From a virus: a DNA stretch of 64,000 nucleotides. The notes below the pieces were generated by a model, which made no database searches, had not been told where the DNA came from, and was given only the letters and a program-made list of their open reading frames with translations. Each line of letters starts with the position of its first letter. Positions within the stretch are counted from its first letter, which is position 1. The stretch lies in the IMG/VR virus record IMGVR_UViG_3300022700_000069, positions 38,429-102,428 of that record; one strand, written 5' to 3'. The translations under genes and the position numbers were made by a program. Of this stretch, positions 1 through 9,042 are shown piece by piece.

Positions 1-2
1 GG

Positions 3-1904
3 ATAGAAGCAATTTTTCCTGATTTAATTAAAAAATTAGATGCTGATGGAATTGGTTATGGTATTAATACTGAATTAATTGAAGCAACATCTAATATATA
101 TACTGATTATAAAACTGGTTTTAAAACACCTGAAACACCTTGGGTTGTATCACAACTTATGGGTAGTGAAATTAACAGATTATTTAAATTTATATCAATA
201 TCTGATGGTGACTCAGCTAATGAAGAAATTAAAATAAGTATAACTAATATTAGACCAGATACATTAGAATTTGATGTAATTATTCGAGATTTTTATGATA
301 CTGATTCAGAACAAACAATACTTGAATCATTTTCAAGATGTTCATTAATTGAGGGTAGAACTAATTTTATTGGACAAAGAATTGGTACATCAGATGGTGA
401 ATATGATTTACAAAGTAATTATATAATGATTGAATTAGCTGATGAAATACCACAAACAGCATTTCCTGCTGGTTTTGAAGGATATCATTTAAATAAATGG
501 TCATCTAATATCACAGGTGATGAAAGTAATGAAGGTGTTACTCCTAAATTATTTTATAAAACACAATATAATCAAAATGAAAGATTAAATAGAGTATATT
601 TAGGTATTTCAGAAAATGGTTATGACGGTGATGGTCTTGTTGGAAATGGTATAAATCAAAATATTTTTAATTTTAATGGTTGGGAAAATGGCGGTGATAA
701 TGTTATTAGTGCTTATACTAAAACTAAAGGTTTCCATATGGATTCTGGTGCAACTGGTAATTATAAAGATGGTAATACTATTATTGGTGAATTTGAAACT
801 GGTGCTGGTCCATTTGGTAATATAAATGATGTTATTGATCCAACTGATACATATAATGACATACAATCAAGAAAATTTACATTAGCACCTTCAGGTGGTT
901 TTGATGGATGGGATGTTAATAGAAATACAAGATCAAATATTGATGGATTTCAACAAACAGGTATTTTTGATGGTGTTGATCCTAATATCACACCTAAAAA
1001 TGATCTTCAAGCATGGGAAACTGCTGTTAATACTTTTGCAAATCCTGAAGAAGTAACTATTAACTTATTTGCAACACCGGGACTAAATTGGAGTGATAAT
1101 AATATATTAGTTCAAAATACATTAAATATGATTGAAAATGAAAGAACTGATACATTATATATTATTGATACTCCTGATGTTGATATTCCAAGAACAATTG
1201 GTGAAACTAAAAAAGATGTTCTTGCAGCAGAAGATATTACTGATCTTATTAATGTTGCTGCACTTGATTCAAGTTATGGTGCAACATATTTTCCATATAT
1301 TCAAATTAGGGATACTGAAAATAATGTTAATGTATATCTTCCACCAACAGGTGAAGTTGTAAAAGCAATGGCATATACTGATAACGTTAAATTTCCTTGG
1401 TTTGCACCTGCTGGTTTACAACGTGGTGTTACTGATGCAAGAAAATCAAAATATAAATTATCTCTTGATGCCCGTGATATCTTATATGAAGGTAGAATTA
1501 ATCCAATGGCTGATTTTGCTGATTCTGGTACTGCAATATTTGGTCAAAAGACACTTCAAGTAAGAGAAAGTGCACTTGATAGAATTAATGTTCGTAGATT
1601 ATTACTTCAAATTAAAGTATTAATTTCTAATATTGCAACAAGACTTGTTTTTGAACAAAATGATCAGGCAACTATTGATCAGTTTTTATCAAAAGCAACA
1701 CCAGTTCTTGATACAATTAAAAGAGAACGTGGTTTACAAGAATTTAGAATTAAAATGGATGATAGTAATAATACACCTGAAACAAGGGATAGAAATGAAC
1801 TTTATGGTGAAATATTCCTTAAACCTACTCGTGCTGTAGAGTTTATCGGCATTACCTTTACCATTACACCGTCAGGTGCATCTTTTGATGAGGCTGGTGC
1901 GTAA
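3..1904 (+). CDS. Contractile tail sheath protein (gp18-like), 5' end outside window
   Basis: The frame is open from base 3 with no start, so the N-terminus lies upstream of the window; the first internal ATG at 159 is in mid-protein. The C-terminal part has the conserved sheath signature: a stretch with FGQKTLQ, then SALDRINVRRLLL, then a long helix and an end rich in EIFLKPTRAVEFI followed by TFTITPSGASF. This is the classic C-terminal domain of T4 gp18-type sheaths, which polymerises around the tail tube and contracts at infection. The tube gene follows at 4068 on the same strand, as in T4-like phages. The gene ends just before a strong hairpin terminator. Identity of the C-terminal half is secure; the middle insertion domain (about residues 150-350 of the visible part) is not individually recognised. 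Confidence 0.9.
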   Translation: MEAIFPDLIKKLDADGIGYGINTELIEATSNIYTDYKTGFKTPETPWVVSQLMGSEINRLFKFISISDGDSANEEIKISITNIRPDTLEFDVIIRDFYDTDSEQTILESFSRCSLIEGRTNFIGQRIGTSDGEYDLQSNYIMIELADEIPQTAFPAGFEGYHLNKWSSNITGDESNEGVTPKLFYKTQYNQNERLNRVYLGISENGYDGDGLVGNGINQNIFNFNGWENGGDNVISAYTKTKGFHMDSGATGNYKDGNTIIGEFETGAGPFGNINDVIDPTDTYNDIQSRKFTLAPSGGFDGWDVNRNTRSNIDGFQQTGIFDGVDPNITPKNDLQAWETAVNTFANPEEVTINLFATPGLNWSDNNILVQNTLNMIENERTDTLYIIDTPDVDIPRTIGETKKDVLAAEDITDLINVAALDSSYGATYFPYIQIRDTENNVNVYLPPTGEVVKAMAYTDNVKFPWFAPAGLQRGVTDARKSKYKLSLDARDILYEGRINPMADFADSGTAIFGQKTLQVRESALDRINVRRLLLQIKVLISNIATRLVFEQNDQATIDQFLSKATPVLDTIKRERGLQEFRIKMDDSNNTPETRDRNELYGEIFLKPTRAVEFIGITFTITPSGASFDEAGA

Positions 1905-1911
1905 AAATAAA

Positions 1912-1945
1912 TAAAAAAAGGGGTCGATATCGACCCCTTTTTTTA
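1912..1945. terminator. Bidirectional intrinsic terminator
   Basis: A perfect palindrome GGGGTCGATATCGACCCC (1920-1937) is flanked by A7 on the left and T7 on the right. It can terminate the sheath gene on the plus strand and the endonuclease gene arriving from the minus strand. Confidence 0.9.
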
Positions 1946-3583
1946 TTATGGTATTAATTCATATTTCTTCAATCCACAATCATATATTCTAGGCAGATTA
2001 TTATCTAACATTTCTTTATGTTCTGTTTTATTTGTAATACCCAATTTATTTTTTCTAAAATTAAATTTATGATATTTTGTTATATTTCTATAATCGCAAT
2101 ACCAATAACTTGGTTTAATATCACCCTTAAACTCAAACCCAATTTTTTGATATAAATTACCATTACTATATCTTCTATCTGCAAATGTTATGATTTTTAA
2201 TGGTTTATATTTTTTAATAAAAAAATTCAAAAGTTTACTAGCACCACCAATAACATTAGTATTTTTTTTATTTGAAAATCTATTTAATGTATAATTATTT
2301 TTATATTTTTTAAACCCCATAACTGAAACCAATGTATTATTATAATATAGTCCAATTTTTACACTACTATTAGTTTCACCAAGAATGTGATTTTCATTTA
2401 AAAACGACTTATATTCATTAACATTAATTTTATAAATTTTACACTTTCTACCATATATTTTATTTGGCGTTAAATTTAATTTATTCAATAATATCGATTT
2501 TACAATCTCATTTTTGTATACCCATTCATCTTCAAATATTTGAATTAATTGAATACCCTGTTTATTACAAAAATTCAATTTATTTAAATGATATTTATTA
2601 TCCTTAAAATATTCAGAATGCCAATATAAACCATTAAATTCAATAGCAATTTTATAATCTGGTAAATAAAAATCTAATTCATAGGGTTTTATTATTTTTT
2701 TATCGTTTCTCTGATATTTAATATTTTGTTCATCTAAAAATTTTGATATCTCTAATTCATAATTAGAAATATTTGGTGAATATGGTAAATATTTAACTGA
2801 TAATTCTCTATTTTCGTTTAATCTTATAATTAATAATGATCTTGGAATATCAAATATATGACCATCCGGATGTTTTATTGTTAATACATTATCATGGTTA
2901 ATACTAATTAATTCATATTTCTTTTTTTCTAATCTATTTTTTAATTTATCATTTAATGTATCATAGAATTTAATTCTATTATTATAATTCTCGTCTTTAT
3001 AAATTTCTTTTTTTGTTTGTTTTATTTTATTATAGTTATTATAATTTTCATTATTATATTTTTCTTTTTTTGTCTTTTTAACTTTATTATTAATAATTTC
3101 CCAATTATTCCAATATTTATTATTTCTATTTTCCTGTATTTTTTTTTGAAAATTTGTTAATTTAAATAGGCTATCAACACCATATTTATTCTTTAATACT
3201 TTTTTACTTTTATTAATTCGTTTTTCTTTATTTTCTGGTCTACTATTCCATTTTTTTCTACATTTTTCAGAACAAAAATTACGTTTATATTTTTTACGTT
3301 CTTCAAATTCATTACCACATTCTAAACAATATCTTTTTTCTATTGCTTTTTTATGTTTAGCATTTGCAGAACACTTATATGAACAATATTTTTTATTTTC
3401 TTTAATTTTTGAAGTAAATTCATTACCACAATTTTCACATGGTTTAGTAATATAATATTTCAAGTCTTGTTTTTTTCTTAATTCCCGTTTACAATCAGAT
3501 GAACAAGTCTTTTTTTCTTTACCCTTTCTTACTTCAAATTCATTACCACAATTTTTACATATTAATTTTATAAATGTTGCCAT
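1946..3583 (-). CDS. Homing-endonuclease-like protein with zinc-finger N-terminus
   Basis: 545 residues. The N-terminal 130 residues carry repeated Cys-pair modules (CKNC with CSSDC, CENC with CSYKC, CLEC with CSEKC), which look like short zinc fingers. A nuclease-like core near residues 285-365 contains ELDFYLPDY, IEFNGLYWHSE and IFEDEWVYK, resembling the Vsr/PD-(D/E)XK-type nucleases of phage homing enzymes. A C-terminal domain (about 380-510) has VIGGASKLLNFF and FADRRYSNGNLYQKIGF. The core and C-terminal domains recur in the protein at 21767-23647, so the two are paralogues. The gene sits alone on the opposite strand between sheath and tube genes, a typical place for a free-standing homing endonuclease. 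Nuclease fold and DNA target are inference; the zinc fingers and paralogy are visible. Confidence 0.7.
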   Translation of the reverse strand: MATFIKLICKNCGNEFEVRKGKEKKTCSSDCKRELRKKQDLKYYITKPCENCGNEFTSKIKENKKYCSYKCSANAKHKKAIEKRYCLECGNEFEERKKYKRNFCSEKCRKKWNSRPENKEKRINKSKKVLKNKYGVDSLFKLTNFQKKIQENRNNKYWNNWEIINNKVKKTKKEKYNNENYNNYNKIKQTKKEIYKDENYNNRIKFYDTLNDKLKNRLEKKKYELISINHDNVLTIKHPDGHIFDIPRSLLIIRLNENRELSVKYLPYSPNISNYELEISKFLDEQNIKYQRNDKKIIKPYELDFYLPDYKIAIEFNGLYWHSEYFKDNKYHLNKLNFCNKQGIQLIQIFEDEWVYKNEIVKSILLNKLNLTPNKIYGRKCKIYKINVNEYKSFLNENHILGETNSSVKIGLYYNNTLVSVMGFKKYKNNYTLNRFSNKKNTNVIGGASKLLNFFIKKYKPLKIITFADRRYSNGNLYQKIGFEFKGDIKPSYWYCDYRNITKYHKFNFRKNKLGITNKTEHKEMLDNNLPRIYDCGLKKYELIP

Positions 3584-3613
3584 AATACTGAAATTTAATT
3601 GAAACCAACTAAT

Positions 3614-3623
3614 AATAAATACA
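3614..3623 (-). promoter_or_regulatory. Late-promoter-like motif TGTATTTATT
   Basis: On the minus strand this matches the recurrent (A/T)GTATTTAT(A/T) motif and lies about 30 nt upstream of the endonuclease start at 3583. Confidence 0.5.
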
Positions 3624-3650
3624 AATATAATAGAAAAAATAAAAAAATCA

Positions 3651-3660
3651 AGTATTTATA
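3651..3660 (+). promoter_or_regulatory. Late-promoter-like motif AGTATTTATA
   Basis: Exact copy of the recurrent motif, 33 nt before the ATG at 3694. Confidence 0.6.
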
Positions 3661-3693
3661 AAAAAATAATAAAATTAATTAAAATTCAATATT

Positions 3694-3999
3694 ATGGCGA
3701 AAAAAAAGAAAAAAGATATTCTTGATCAAAATTATAACACTAACGAAGATAGTTTTAGAAATGAAGAAATTATTGAAAACCCAATTAATGAAGAAAATTT
3801 TTCAATAACTTCTAATAATATCAATGAAGAAAAAAAGATTGAAAATGAAGAAAAACCAAAAGAGAAAATAGTAGAAAAAGAAAAAAATTTAAAAGAGAAG
3901 ACAGTTAAAAAAAAGGAAAAACCAAAAGAAAAAACAATTAATGATTTAAGCAAAGATGAATTAAGAAAATATCAACGTACTGGTAGATTACCAAAATAA
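3694..3999 (+). CDS. Small highly charged protein, unknown function
   Basis: 101 residues, dominated by Lys, Glu and Asn, with a run of KEKP/KEKT-type repeats between about residues 45 and 85. It ends in the basic tail RTGRLPK. No enzymatic motif or membrane segment is seen, and the composition suggests a disordered protein. It sits between the endonuclease and the tail tube gene and has its own late-type motif, so expression with virion genes is likely. Function is unknown; a virion-associated or scaffold-like protein is possible but unsupported. Confidence 0.65.
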   Translation: MAKKKKKDILDQNYNTNEDSFRNEEIIENPINEENFSITSNNINEEKKIENEEKPKEKIVEKEKNLKEKTVKKKEKPKEKTINDLSKDELRKYQRTGRLPK

Positions 4000-4023
4000 T
4001 ATTTAATATATTTTAATATAACA

Positions 4024-4033
4024 AGTATTTATA
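4024..4033 (+). promoter_or_regulatory. Late-promoter-like motif AGTATTTATA
   Basis: Exact copy of the motif 34 nt before the tail tube ATG at 4068. Confidence 0.65.
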
Positions 4034-4067
4034 ATAAAATAAATGAATATAATAAATAATATATAAT

Positions 4068-4556
4068 ATGGCAGAACTAATTAGAGGAATACCTTTTGAA
4101 TATGAACCGAAACGAACTAATAGATTCTTTGCAGAATTTTCAGATGAATTAGGTATTGAAGTTTGGAAGGTACAAAAATTTAAAAGACCAACAATGAAAA
4201 TAAATTCAATTGAAATTCCATTTGTCAACCAACAAAATTATGTTGCTGGTAGATATACTTGGGATACAATGGATATTACATTTCTTGATCCAATAGGTCC
4301 TTCAACATCTCAACAATTAATGGAATGGGTTCGATTACATGCAGAATCTCTTACTGGTAGAATGGGATATGCTGCTGGATATAAGAAAAATATTCTACTT
4401 AAAGCATTAGACCCAACCGGAATTGAAGTTGAAAAATGGTTTATTGAACAAGCAATGATTACAAATATTGACTTTGGTGATAATGATTATACTACTGATG
4501 ATTTAACGAATATTACATTAACAATACAACCTTGGAGATGTATACTCAATCTCTAA
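4068..4556 (+). CDS. Tail tube protein (gp19-like)
   Basis: 162 residues, the usual length for T4 gp19-type tube proteins. Recognisable family features are an N-terminal NRFFAEF strand, KRPTMKINSIEIPFVNQQNYVAGRYTW in the first half, the MDITFLDPIGPSTSQQLMEW segment, and a C-terminal ITLTIQPWRC. The protein forms the inner tube inside the sheath encoded upstream. The late-type motif ahead of it and a terminator behind make it a single-gene late transcription unit. Confidence 0.9.
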   Translation: MAELIRGIPFEYEPKRTNRFFAEFSDELGIEVWKVQKFKRPTMKINSIEIPFVNQQNYVAGRYTWDTMDITFLDPIGPSTSQQLMEWVRLHAESLTGRMGYAAGYKKNILLKALDPTGIEVEKWFIEQAMITNIDFGDNDYTTDDLTNITLTIQPWRCILNL

Positions 4557-4581
4557 TAATTGTAATTTTAAATTAAAATAT

Positions 4582-4613
4582 AATAAGCCATTCATTTATT
4601 TGAATGGCTTATT
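4582..4613. terminator. Bidirectional hairpin terminator
   Basis: A perfect 13-bp stem (AATAAGCCATTCA with TGAATGGCTTATT) and a 6-nt loop lie between the convergent tube gene and the minus-strand operon end. T-rich tracts follow on both sides. Confidence 0.8.
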
Positions 4614-4813
4614 TATTTAAATTTACAACCATCTTGAGTTATAATAAAATCAATATTAATTTTTTTGATTGTTTTTTGGGGTATAATAGTTTTATCAATT
4701 ATTAATTTACGATCATTAATATTAATTTCAAAATCATCAATAATTTTTAGTTTTTTTAAATTTAATAATCTATTATTTAAATTAATGTAAAAATTTGCAT
4801 CATCATTTGTCAT
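4613..4813 (-). CDS. Small hypothetical protein
   Basis: 66 residues. Its ATG overlaps the stop codon of the upstream nuclease gene by one base (TAATG), which suggests translational coupling. The sequence alternates short hydrophobic and charged segments (LLNLKKLKIIDDFEI, KLIIDKTIIPQKTIKKI) and has no recognised motif. It is the last gene of a long minus-strand operon ending at the shared terminator. Function unknown. Confidence 0.55.
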   Translation of the reverse strand: MTNDDANFYINLNNRLLNLKKLKIIDDFEININDRKLIIDKTIIPQKTIKKINIDFIITQDGCKFK

Positions 4814-5592
4814 TAGTTTAAAGTATTTATTCTTTCCCTAATAATTTGTTCAACAAAAAATTTTCTATCCTGTCCTTCAATAATTTTAAAATTATCATTA
4901 TTGTGTGACACCCAAATTAAATATGATTTACCTAATTTTAATGAAGTATTTTTTTCAATTATATATTTATACATATCCATTTGAAGTGAATATAATTCTA
5001 AATCACAATCCTCTAACATATTAAGATTTCCCAATAAATTTTGATGAGGATTATTTTTATAAAATGCTTTATTTGTTTTCCAATCCCAAATTTGAAATTC
5101 GTTTTCTTTTACATTATAAAAGAGAAGATCAACCATTCCAGCAATTTTTGATTCTTTATCATATATAACAAGTTCTGTTTTAACCGGAATTAATTTATCT
5201 TTTGATATTTGTAAAAATTTATCAACGTGTTTTTTTGTTTTTAAATATTCAAAATATATAGGATCAAATCCAAATTCATTATAAATTTCTTGTTGTGGAT
5301 ATTCAAAAACTTTATTTAATAACGCATTTTCAGCATAATCATGTATTATTGATCCTTTCATTGTACCCTTTTTATTAATGAAATCCCATGCTCTTTTTAT
5401 TTTCCATTGTGGTACATTAAATTCATTTGCTTTATAATCAGACCAATAATTTTTATCAAATTCTTCTTGATATTTATGAATTAATGTTGTAACTGAAATA
5501 TATTCATTGCCATCTAAATAATATTTATGAGGTTCATCATAATATTTTATATCATTAAATTTTTGAAAAATTTCAAATGGTATGTTATTCAT
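4813..5592 (-). CDS. RecB/Cas4-like PD-(D/E)XK nuclease
   Basis: 259 residues. The catalytic order of RecB-family nucleases is visible: HDYAEN (about residue 84) as the N-terminal His motif, AGMVDLLFY (about 150) giving the acidic residue, IWDWKTNK (about 168) giving the D-x-K pair, and a following LQMDMYKYI helix with the conserved Gln. The N-terminal YYLDGNEYISVTTLI segment is common in phage proteins of this group. A single-domain DNA exo- or endonuclease, perhaps for recombination or DNA degradation, is expected; the substrate is unknown. It lies downstream of baseplate genes on the minus strand. Confidence 0.75.
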   Translation of the reverse strand: MNNIPFEIFQKFNDIKYYDEPHKYYLDGNEYISVTTLIHKYQEEFDKNYWSDYKANEFNVPQWKIKRAWDFINKKGTMKGSIIHDYAENALLNKVFEYPQQEIYNEFGFDPIYFEYLKTKKHVDKFLQISKDKLIPVKTELVIYDKESKIAGMVDLLFYNVKENEFQIWDWKTNKAFYKNNPHQNLLGNLNMLEDCDLELYSLQMDMYKYIIEKNTSLKLGKSYLIWVSHNNDNFKIIEGQDRKFFVEQIIRERINTLN

Positions 5593-5612
5593 ATAGCAAA
5601 ATTAATAAAAAA

Positions 5613-6506
5613 TTAATTAATTACAATATTATTTTGAACAATATTTTCAAGATTAATATTTTCTAAATCATTAATAATTGAATTTTTATCAGCAGAAATA
5701 CCTGAATATCCATGAATATGAGCGATAATTGCTTCTCTAAATATATTTAATGCTTCAATTAAAACATCTGCTCTTGCTAAAGGATGTCCATCATCAAAAA
5801 TTCGAGTACGATCATCTATATTTAATCTTGCTGCTTTAAATTTTGGGTTACCGGAGTGTGATATTAATGCAATTTTATCACTTAATACAACAGTATTACT
5901 ATAATATTCATCTTCGTCTTCTTTTTGATCAAATGATAAAGTAATAGCTGCTGGATTTTTAATATTTAATTTAAGAGGGTTATCATTTTCATGTTTACCA
6001 GCACGAAATTCAAGTTGATTATTTCTTAAAATTACATCAGTATTTACTCGACCAACAATACCAATTTCATCTTTTTGAGGAAATACACCTTGGGCATCAG
6101 GATATGTAGACGGTGCTGTTTCAGGTGCTGTTAAACCCATATTAGTTGTTGAAAGTGCTGTATATATTGAATCATATTCAACCTTATGTGGTTGTGAAAT
6201 AATACTACCCATCCAAAATCGACTTCTTTGTGGATATTTAATATCTTCTATAAAAATTCTAACCATTTCACCAACTTTGGGAAATACATGAAAAAATTTG
6301 GGTAATAGGGGGTAACAATATGGTAAATCATTTACATCAGTTATTTTATTATCAAAACCTAATATTTTTACTTTTATTCTACCACCATCTGTTGGGTCAT
6401 CAATTGACAACACTTCACCATAATAAATATTACGTGTATTAGTAACATCATCAGTAGTTTTTTCATATAATTTACTTGTTTGTAAATATTTTTTATTTAA
6501 TGACAT
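5613..6506 (-). CDS. Baseplate hub OB-fold protein (gp5-like)
   Basis: 297 residues. The N-terminal part (about 25-115) has the gp5/VgrG-type OB-fold pattern: YYGEVLSIDDPTDGGRIKVKI, then LPYCYPLLPKFFHVFPKVGEMVRIF, then RSRFWMGSIIS. In T4 this domain sits at the top of the cell-puncturing device. No lysozyme domain and no long beta-helix repeat are seen, so this version is short; the C-terminal part (RADVLIEALNIFREAIIAHIHGYSG) resembles the region following the OB domain in related phages. It is one of a cluster of minus-strand hub genes. Confidence 0.7.
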   Translation of the reverse strand: MSLNKKYLQTSKLYEKTTDDVTNTRNIYYGEVLSIDDPTDGGRIKVKILGFDNKITDVNDLPYCYPLLPKFFHVFPKVGEMVRIFIEDIKYPQRSRFWMGSIISQPHKVEYDSIYTALSTTNMGLTAPETAPSTYPDAQGVFPQKDEIGIVGRVNTDVILRNNQLEFRAGKHENDNPLKLNIKNPAAITLSFDQKEDEDEYYSNTVVLSDKIALISHSGNPKFKAARLNIDDRTRIFDDGHPLARADVLIEALNIFREAIIAHIHGYSGISADKNSIINDLENINLENIVQNNIVIN

Positions 6507-6508
6507 TT

Positions 6509-6718
6509 TTATTGTCTTTTATCGATTTCTTCAACTATATTGACATATTTTTTTTCAAGTTCTTCTAATTTCAAAAGATTTTTATTAATTTTATCTTTTA
6601 ATTTATCAGCTTCATGTGTATCATCAATAATAGTTTTTTTTATTTTTTCATGCTCTGATTTAATATCATTAGCAATTTTTAATAAATCAGTTGGTGTATA
6701 TTTGCTATAATATTCCAT
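6509..6718 (-). CDS. Small coiled-coil protein
   Basis: 69 residues, almost entirely a predicted amphipathic helix rich in Glu, Lys and Leu (KIKKTIIDDTHEADKLKDKI, LLKLEELEKKYVNIVEEI). It is tightly packed between the OB-fold hub gene (2 nt gap) and the next structural gene, so it probably belongs to the baseplate assembly unit. No specific family is recognised. Confidence 0.6.
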   Translation of the reverse strand: MEYYSKYTPTDLLKIANDIKSEHEKIKKTIIDDTHEADKLKDKINKNLLKLEELEKKYVNIVEEIDKRQ

Positions 6719-6722
6719 AATA

Positions 6723-7130
6723 TTATTGTATTACTCCATATCCTTTAAATGGTAATATTGATGAACCAACAACAGTAACTGGTCCACTTGGACCAATACC
6801 ACTTGCTTGAACTGTTATTCCCGGTGGTAAACCAACAGTAATAACAGCATCTTGTTGTAATGCGTTTATAATTTCTTCAATTCTAATTCTTTCCATTATT
6901 TCATCAGGATTCACACTACCAGAAGGTAATGCACCAACAGGTAAACCAGCTTCTGATTTTCTAGCAATAATTTTTGATGCAATTTTAGTTGGTGATAATC
7001 CAATTCTACGTGGTACACCCACTAAAATAAGTGGTGTTGGTATTGTTGGTGGACCACCAATACTTGATAAATTTAGTACTTTATCAAAACCTTGTATTAC
7101 TGAATCAATATTTGTATAATCTATTGCCAT
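6723..7130 (-). CDS. Probable baseplate-associated protein, unknown
   Basis: 135 residues, rich in Pro, Gly, Ile and Val (GGPPTIPTPLILVGVPRRIG, VITVGLPPGITVQASGIGPS), with few charged residues compared with its neighbours. No enzymatic motif is visible. Its place between the gp5-like gene and two other structural-looking genes on the minus strand suggests a virion role. The low-complexity hydrophobic pattern could be a beta-rich structural domain. Confidence 0.55.
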   Translation of the reverse strand: MAIDYTNIDSVIQGFDKVLNLSSIGGPPTIPTPLILVGVPRRIGLSPTKIASKIIARKSEAGLPVGALPSGSVNPDEIMERIRIEEIINALQQDAVITVGLPPGITVQASGIGPSGPVTVVGSSILPFKGYGVIQ

Positions 7131-7136
7131 TAATTA

Positions 7137-7307
7137 TTATTTTTTTAGTTTTTTTAATGAAACCCATTTCCATCCCAAAAATAAAAATATAAATATTTTT
7201 CTAAAAAAATTTGGTTTTTTTGTTGTTCCTAATTGTGTGCCATTTAGTTTTCCATCAATTAAATAAACACCCACAATATTTTTATTTACTTTTTGATCTG
7301 TTATCAT
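7137..7307 (-). CDS. Small membrane-anchored-looking protein (56 aa)
   Basis: An open frame of 56 codons plus stop starts with an ATG that overlaps the stop of the upstream 438-residue gene by four bases (ATGA), a typical coupling arrangement. The product begins MITDQKVNKNIVGVYLIDGK and has one hydrophobic stretch (IFIFLFLGWKWVSL) followed by a lysine-rich end. It fills what would otherwise be a gap in a compact operon. Function unknown. Confidence 0.55.
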   Translation of the reverse strand: MITDQKVNKNIVGVYLIDGKLNGTQLGTTKKPNFFRKIFIFLFLGWKWVSLKKLKK

Positions 7308-8620
7308 ATCTCTGAACTAATTAAACTTTTTATTATATTAATAAATTGGTTTATTTTTTCTTGTATTATATCTTTAATTATTGGTGTTATTAATTTAACC
7401 AAAAAAGCAACTATTAAATTAAAAATAAATTCATATAATAATGATAATGCTTCCTTAATTAAACATTTAATATATGTTTTAAATCTTTCTAAGTCTTTTT
7501 TGGGATTACCAATTTGTGGTATACCACCATTTTGAAATGAACTAGAAAGAGCCAATAACATTCTACTTTGTGGAGAAAATGCTAATAATTTCCCTAATTG
7601 AAGTTTAATAAAATTAATAATTCTAGCAAAAAAACCATTTTTTACACTTTCCATATTTTCAGCACCAACATTTTCATTATCAGTCTCATCAAAACTTTTG
7701 CTAATACTATCACTAATTTTATTACCAACATTATTGGGGTCTGAAGAACCCGATATATTTGAAATTAAATTATCAAAATCATCAATTGGTAATTTAGTTT
7801 GCACTAAACCACAACCCATATCATAATTTACAACACCATCTTTTAATTCTTGTGCTTTTTTTATTATATCTTGAAATTCATCTTCGGGTATAACAAATGT
7901 ATCATCACCATCAATTACTTGTTGTATTAATCTATTTAATTCCTCTTCTTCTGTTATTTCTTCAATTGATTTATCTTGGTTTGATGTTGCACTACCGAAT
8001 ACATTATCTAATGTTTTTGTTGTAAATTCTTTTTTATTTATAAATTCTGTATTATCAACAAAACCATTCATAAAATCACCAATATTTTGGTTTTCAGAAC
8101 CACTACTTGGTTTAAAATTAAATGAATCAGAATTAGAATCATAATTAATTAACACATTATTATATTGTATATCAGTACCTTCATTTGTTATAGCTTCACG
8201 AGCTTTTTGATCAAAATTTGGTTTACTATTATCATATAATAACTTACCACTTGCTGAATTTGGATTAGTTTTTAATTTTCCAGACACATCAATATCTTTA
8301 GCTGAAACAGATGTACCATTTTTAAAACTTTCTGGTAATGGATCACCAGAATTAAAATTTGTTAATTGTTTTTTTGTTGCTTCTTTTAATTTAGGTTCAG
8401 CAGATTCTGCAAAATTAGTAAAAAGTTCACCAGTTAAATTTTGAAGTGCTGTTGTACCAACTGTAACACCTAATACATCAATTAAAAAACCACCAACATC
8501 ATTTTTATTATTAACTGAATCTAATGTATTATTTGTTTCGGGCAAATTAGGTTCTTCATTCATTGAAGTATATGCACCAATTGTATTAAATACATTTTTT
8601 TTATCGTCAGCCAAACTCAT
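7304..8620 (-). CDS. Large structural-type protein, unknown
   Basis: 438 residues. The first 330 residues are Asn/Asp/Ser-rich and probably flexible. The last 100 contain a long hydrophobic/amphipathic region (ALSLLYEFIFNLIVAFLVKL, then PIIKDIIQEKINQFINIIKS) that could be a membrane-active or bundle-forming helix. It lies in the baseplate hub cluster and is translationally coupled to the small gene downstream. No family is recognised; a hub component is a reasonable guess from context only. Confidence 0.6.
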   Translation of the reverse strand: MSLADDKKNVFNTIGAYTSMNEEPNLPETNNTLDSVNNKNDVGGFLIDVLGVTVGTTALQNLTGELFTNFAESAEPKLKEATKKQLTNFNSGDPLPESFKNGTSVSAKDIDVSGKLKTNPNSASGKLLYDNSKPNFDQKAREAITNEGTDIQYNNVLINYDSNSDSFNFKPSSGSENQNIGDFMNGFVDNTEFINKKEFTTKTLDNVFGSATSNQDKSIEEITEEEELNRLIQQVIDGDDTFVIPEDEFQDIIKKAQELKDGVVNYDMGCGLVQTKLPIDDFDNLISNISGSSDPNNVGNKISDSISKSFDETDNENVGAENMESVKNGFFARIINFIKLQLGKLLAFSPQSRMLLALSSSFQNGGIPQIGNPKKDLERFKTYIKCLIKEALSLLYEFIFNLIVAFLVKLITPIIKDIIQEKINQFINIIKSLISSEI

Positions 8621-8629
8621 TATTAATCA

Positions 8630-9004
8630 TTATTTTTTTATATTTTTATCATTTTTTAATGTATGTTGATGAACCATTTCAATTAGTTGATTTCTATCTT
8701 CAGTTGAAACTTCTTTTTCATTCTCTTTAGAATTATTTGTATTTTCTTTATTAAATACAACTTCTTTTAAATATTTAAGAAGCATTATTTTTTGATCTTG
8801 ATTTTTAGCTTCAGCACTAATTAATTTAACAATTTGATCACCAATTGCTGCTATTTCACCACCTTCTTTGGCATTTTTTTCCCATTTTGTAAATAAACGA
8901 GTAATTTTTGCCTTAATATTGTGGCTTTCGTTATAAATTTCTTGAAGAAGGTCATTAACACTTTCTTCATTAAATTTTATTTTTTTTCTTTTTGGTCGTG
9001 CCAT
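8630..9004 (-). CDS. Small basic/helical protein, unknown
   Basis: 124 residues with a basic N-terminus (MARPKRKKIKF), a helical middle (VNDLLQEIYNESHNIKAKI, IGDQIVKLISAEAKNQDQKI) and a charged, Asn-rich tail. A late-type motif lies just upstream on the minus strand, so it may head a late transcript covering the hub genes downstream. No family recognised. Confidence 0.6.
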   Translation of the reverse strand: MARPKRKKIKFNEESVNDLLQEIYNESHNIKAKITRLFTKWEKNAKEGGEIAAIGDQIVKLISAEAKNQDQKIMLLKYLKEVVFNKENTNNSKENEKEVSTEDRNQLIEMVHQHTLKNDKNIKK

Positions 9005-9021
9005 AATTATATTTATTTTAT

Positions 9022-9031
9022 AATAAATACA
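9022..9031 (-). promoter_or_regulatory. Late-promoter-like motif TGTATTTATT
   Basis: Minus-strand copy of the recurrent motif about 18 nt upstream of the start at 9004. It separates the sigma-factor gene from the late hub genes. Confidence 0.6.
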
Positions 9032-9042
9032 TTTGACATTAA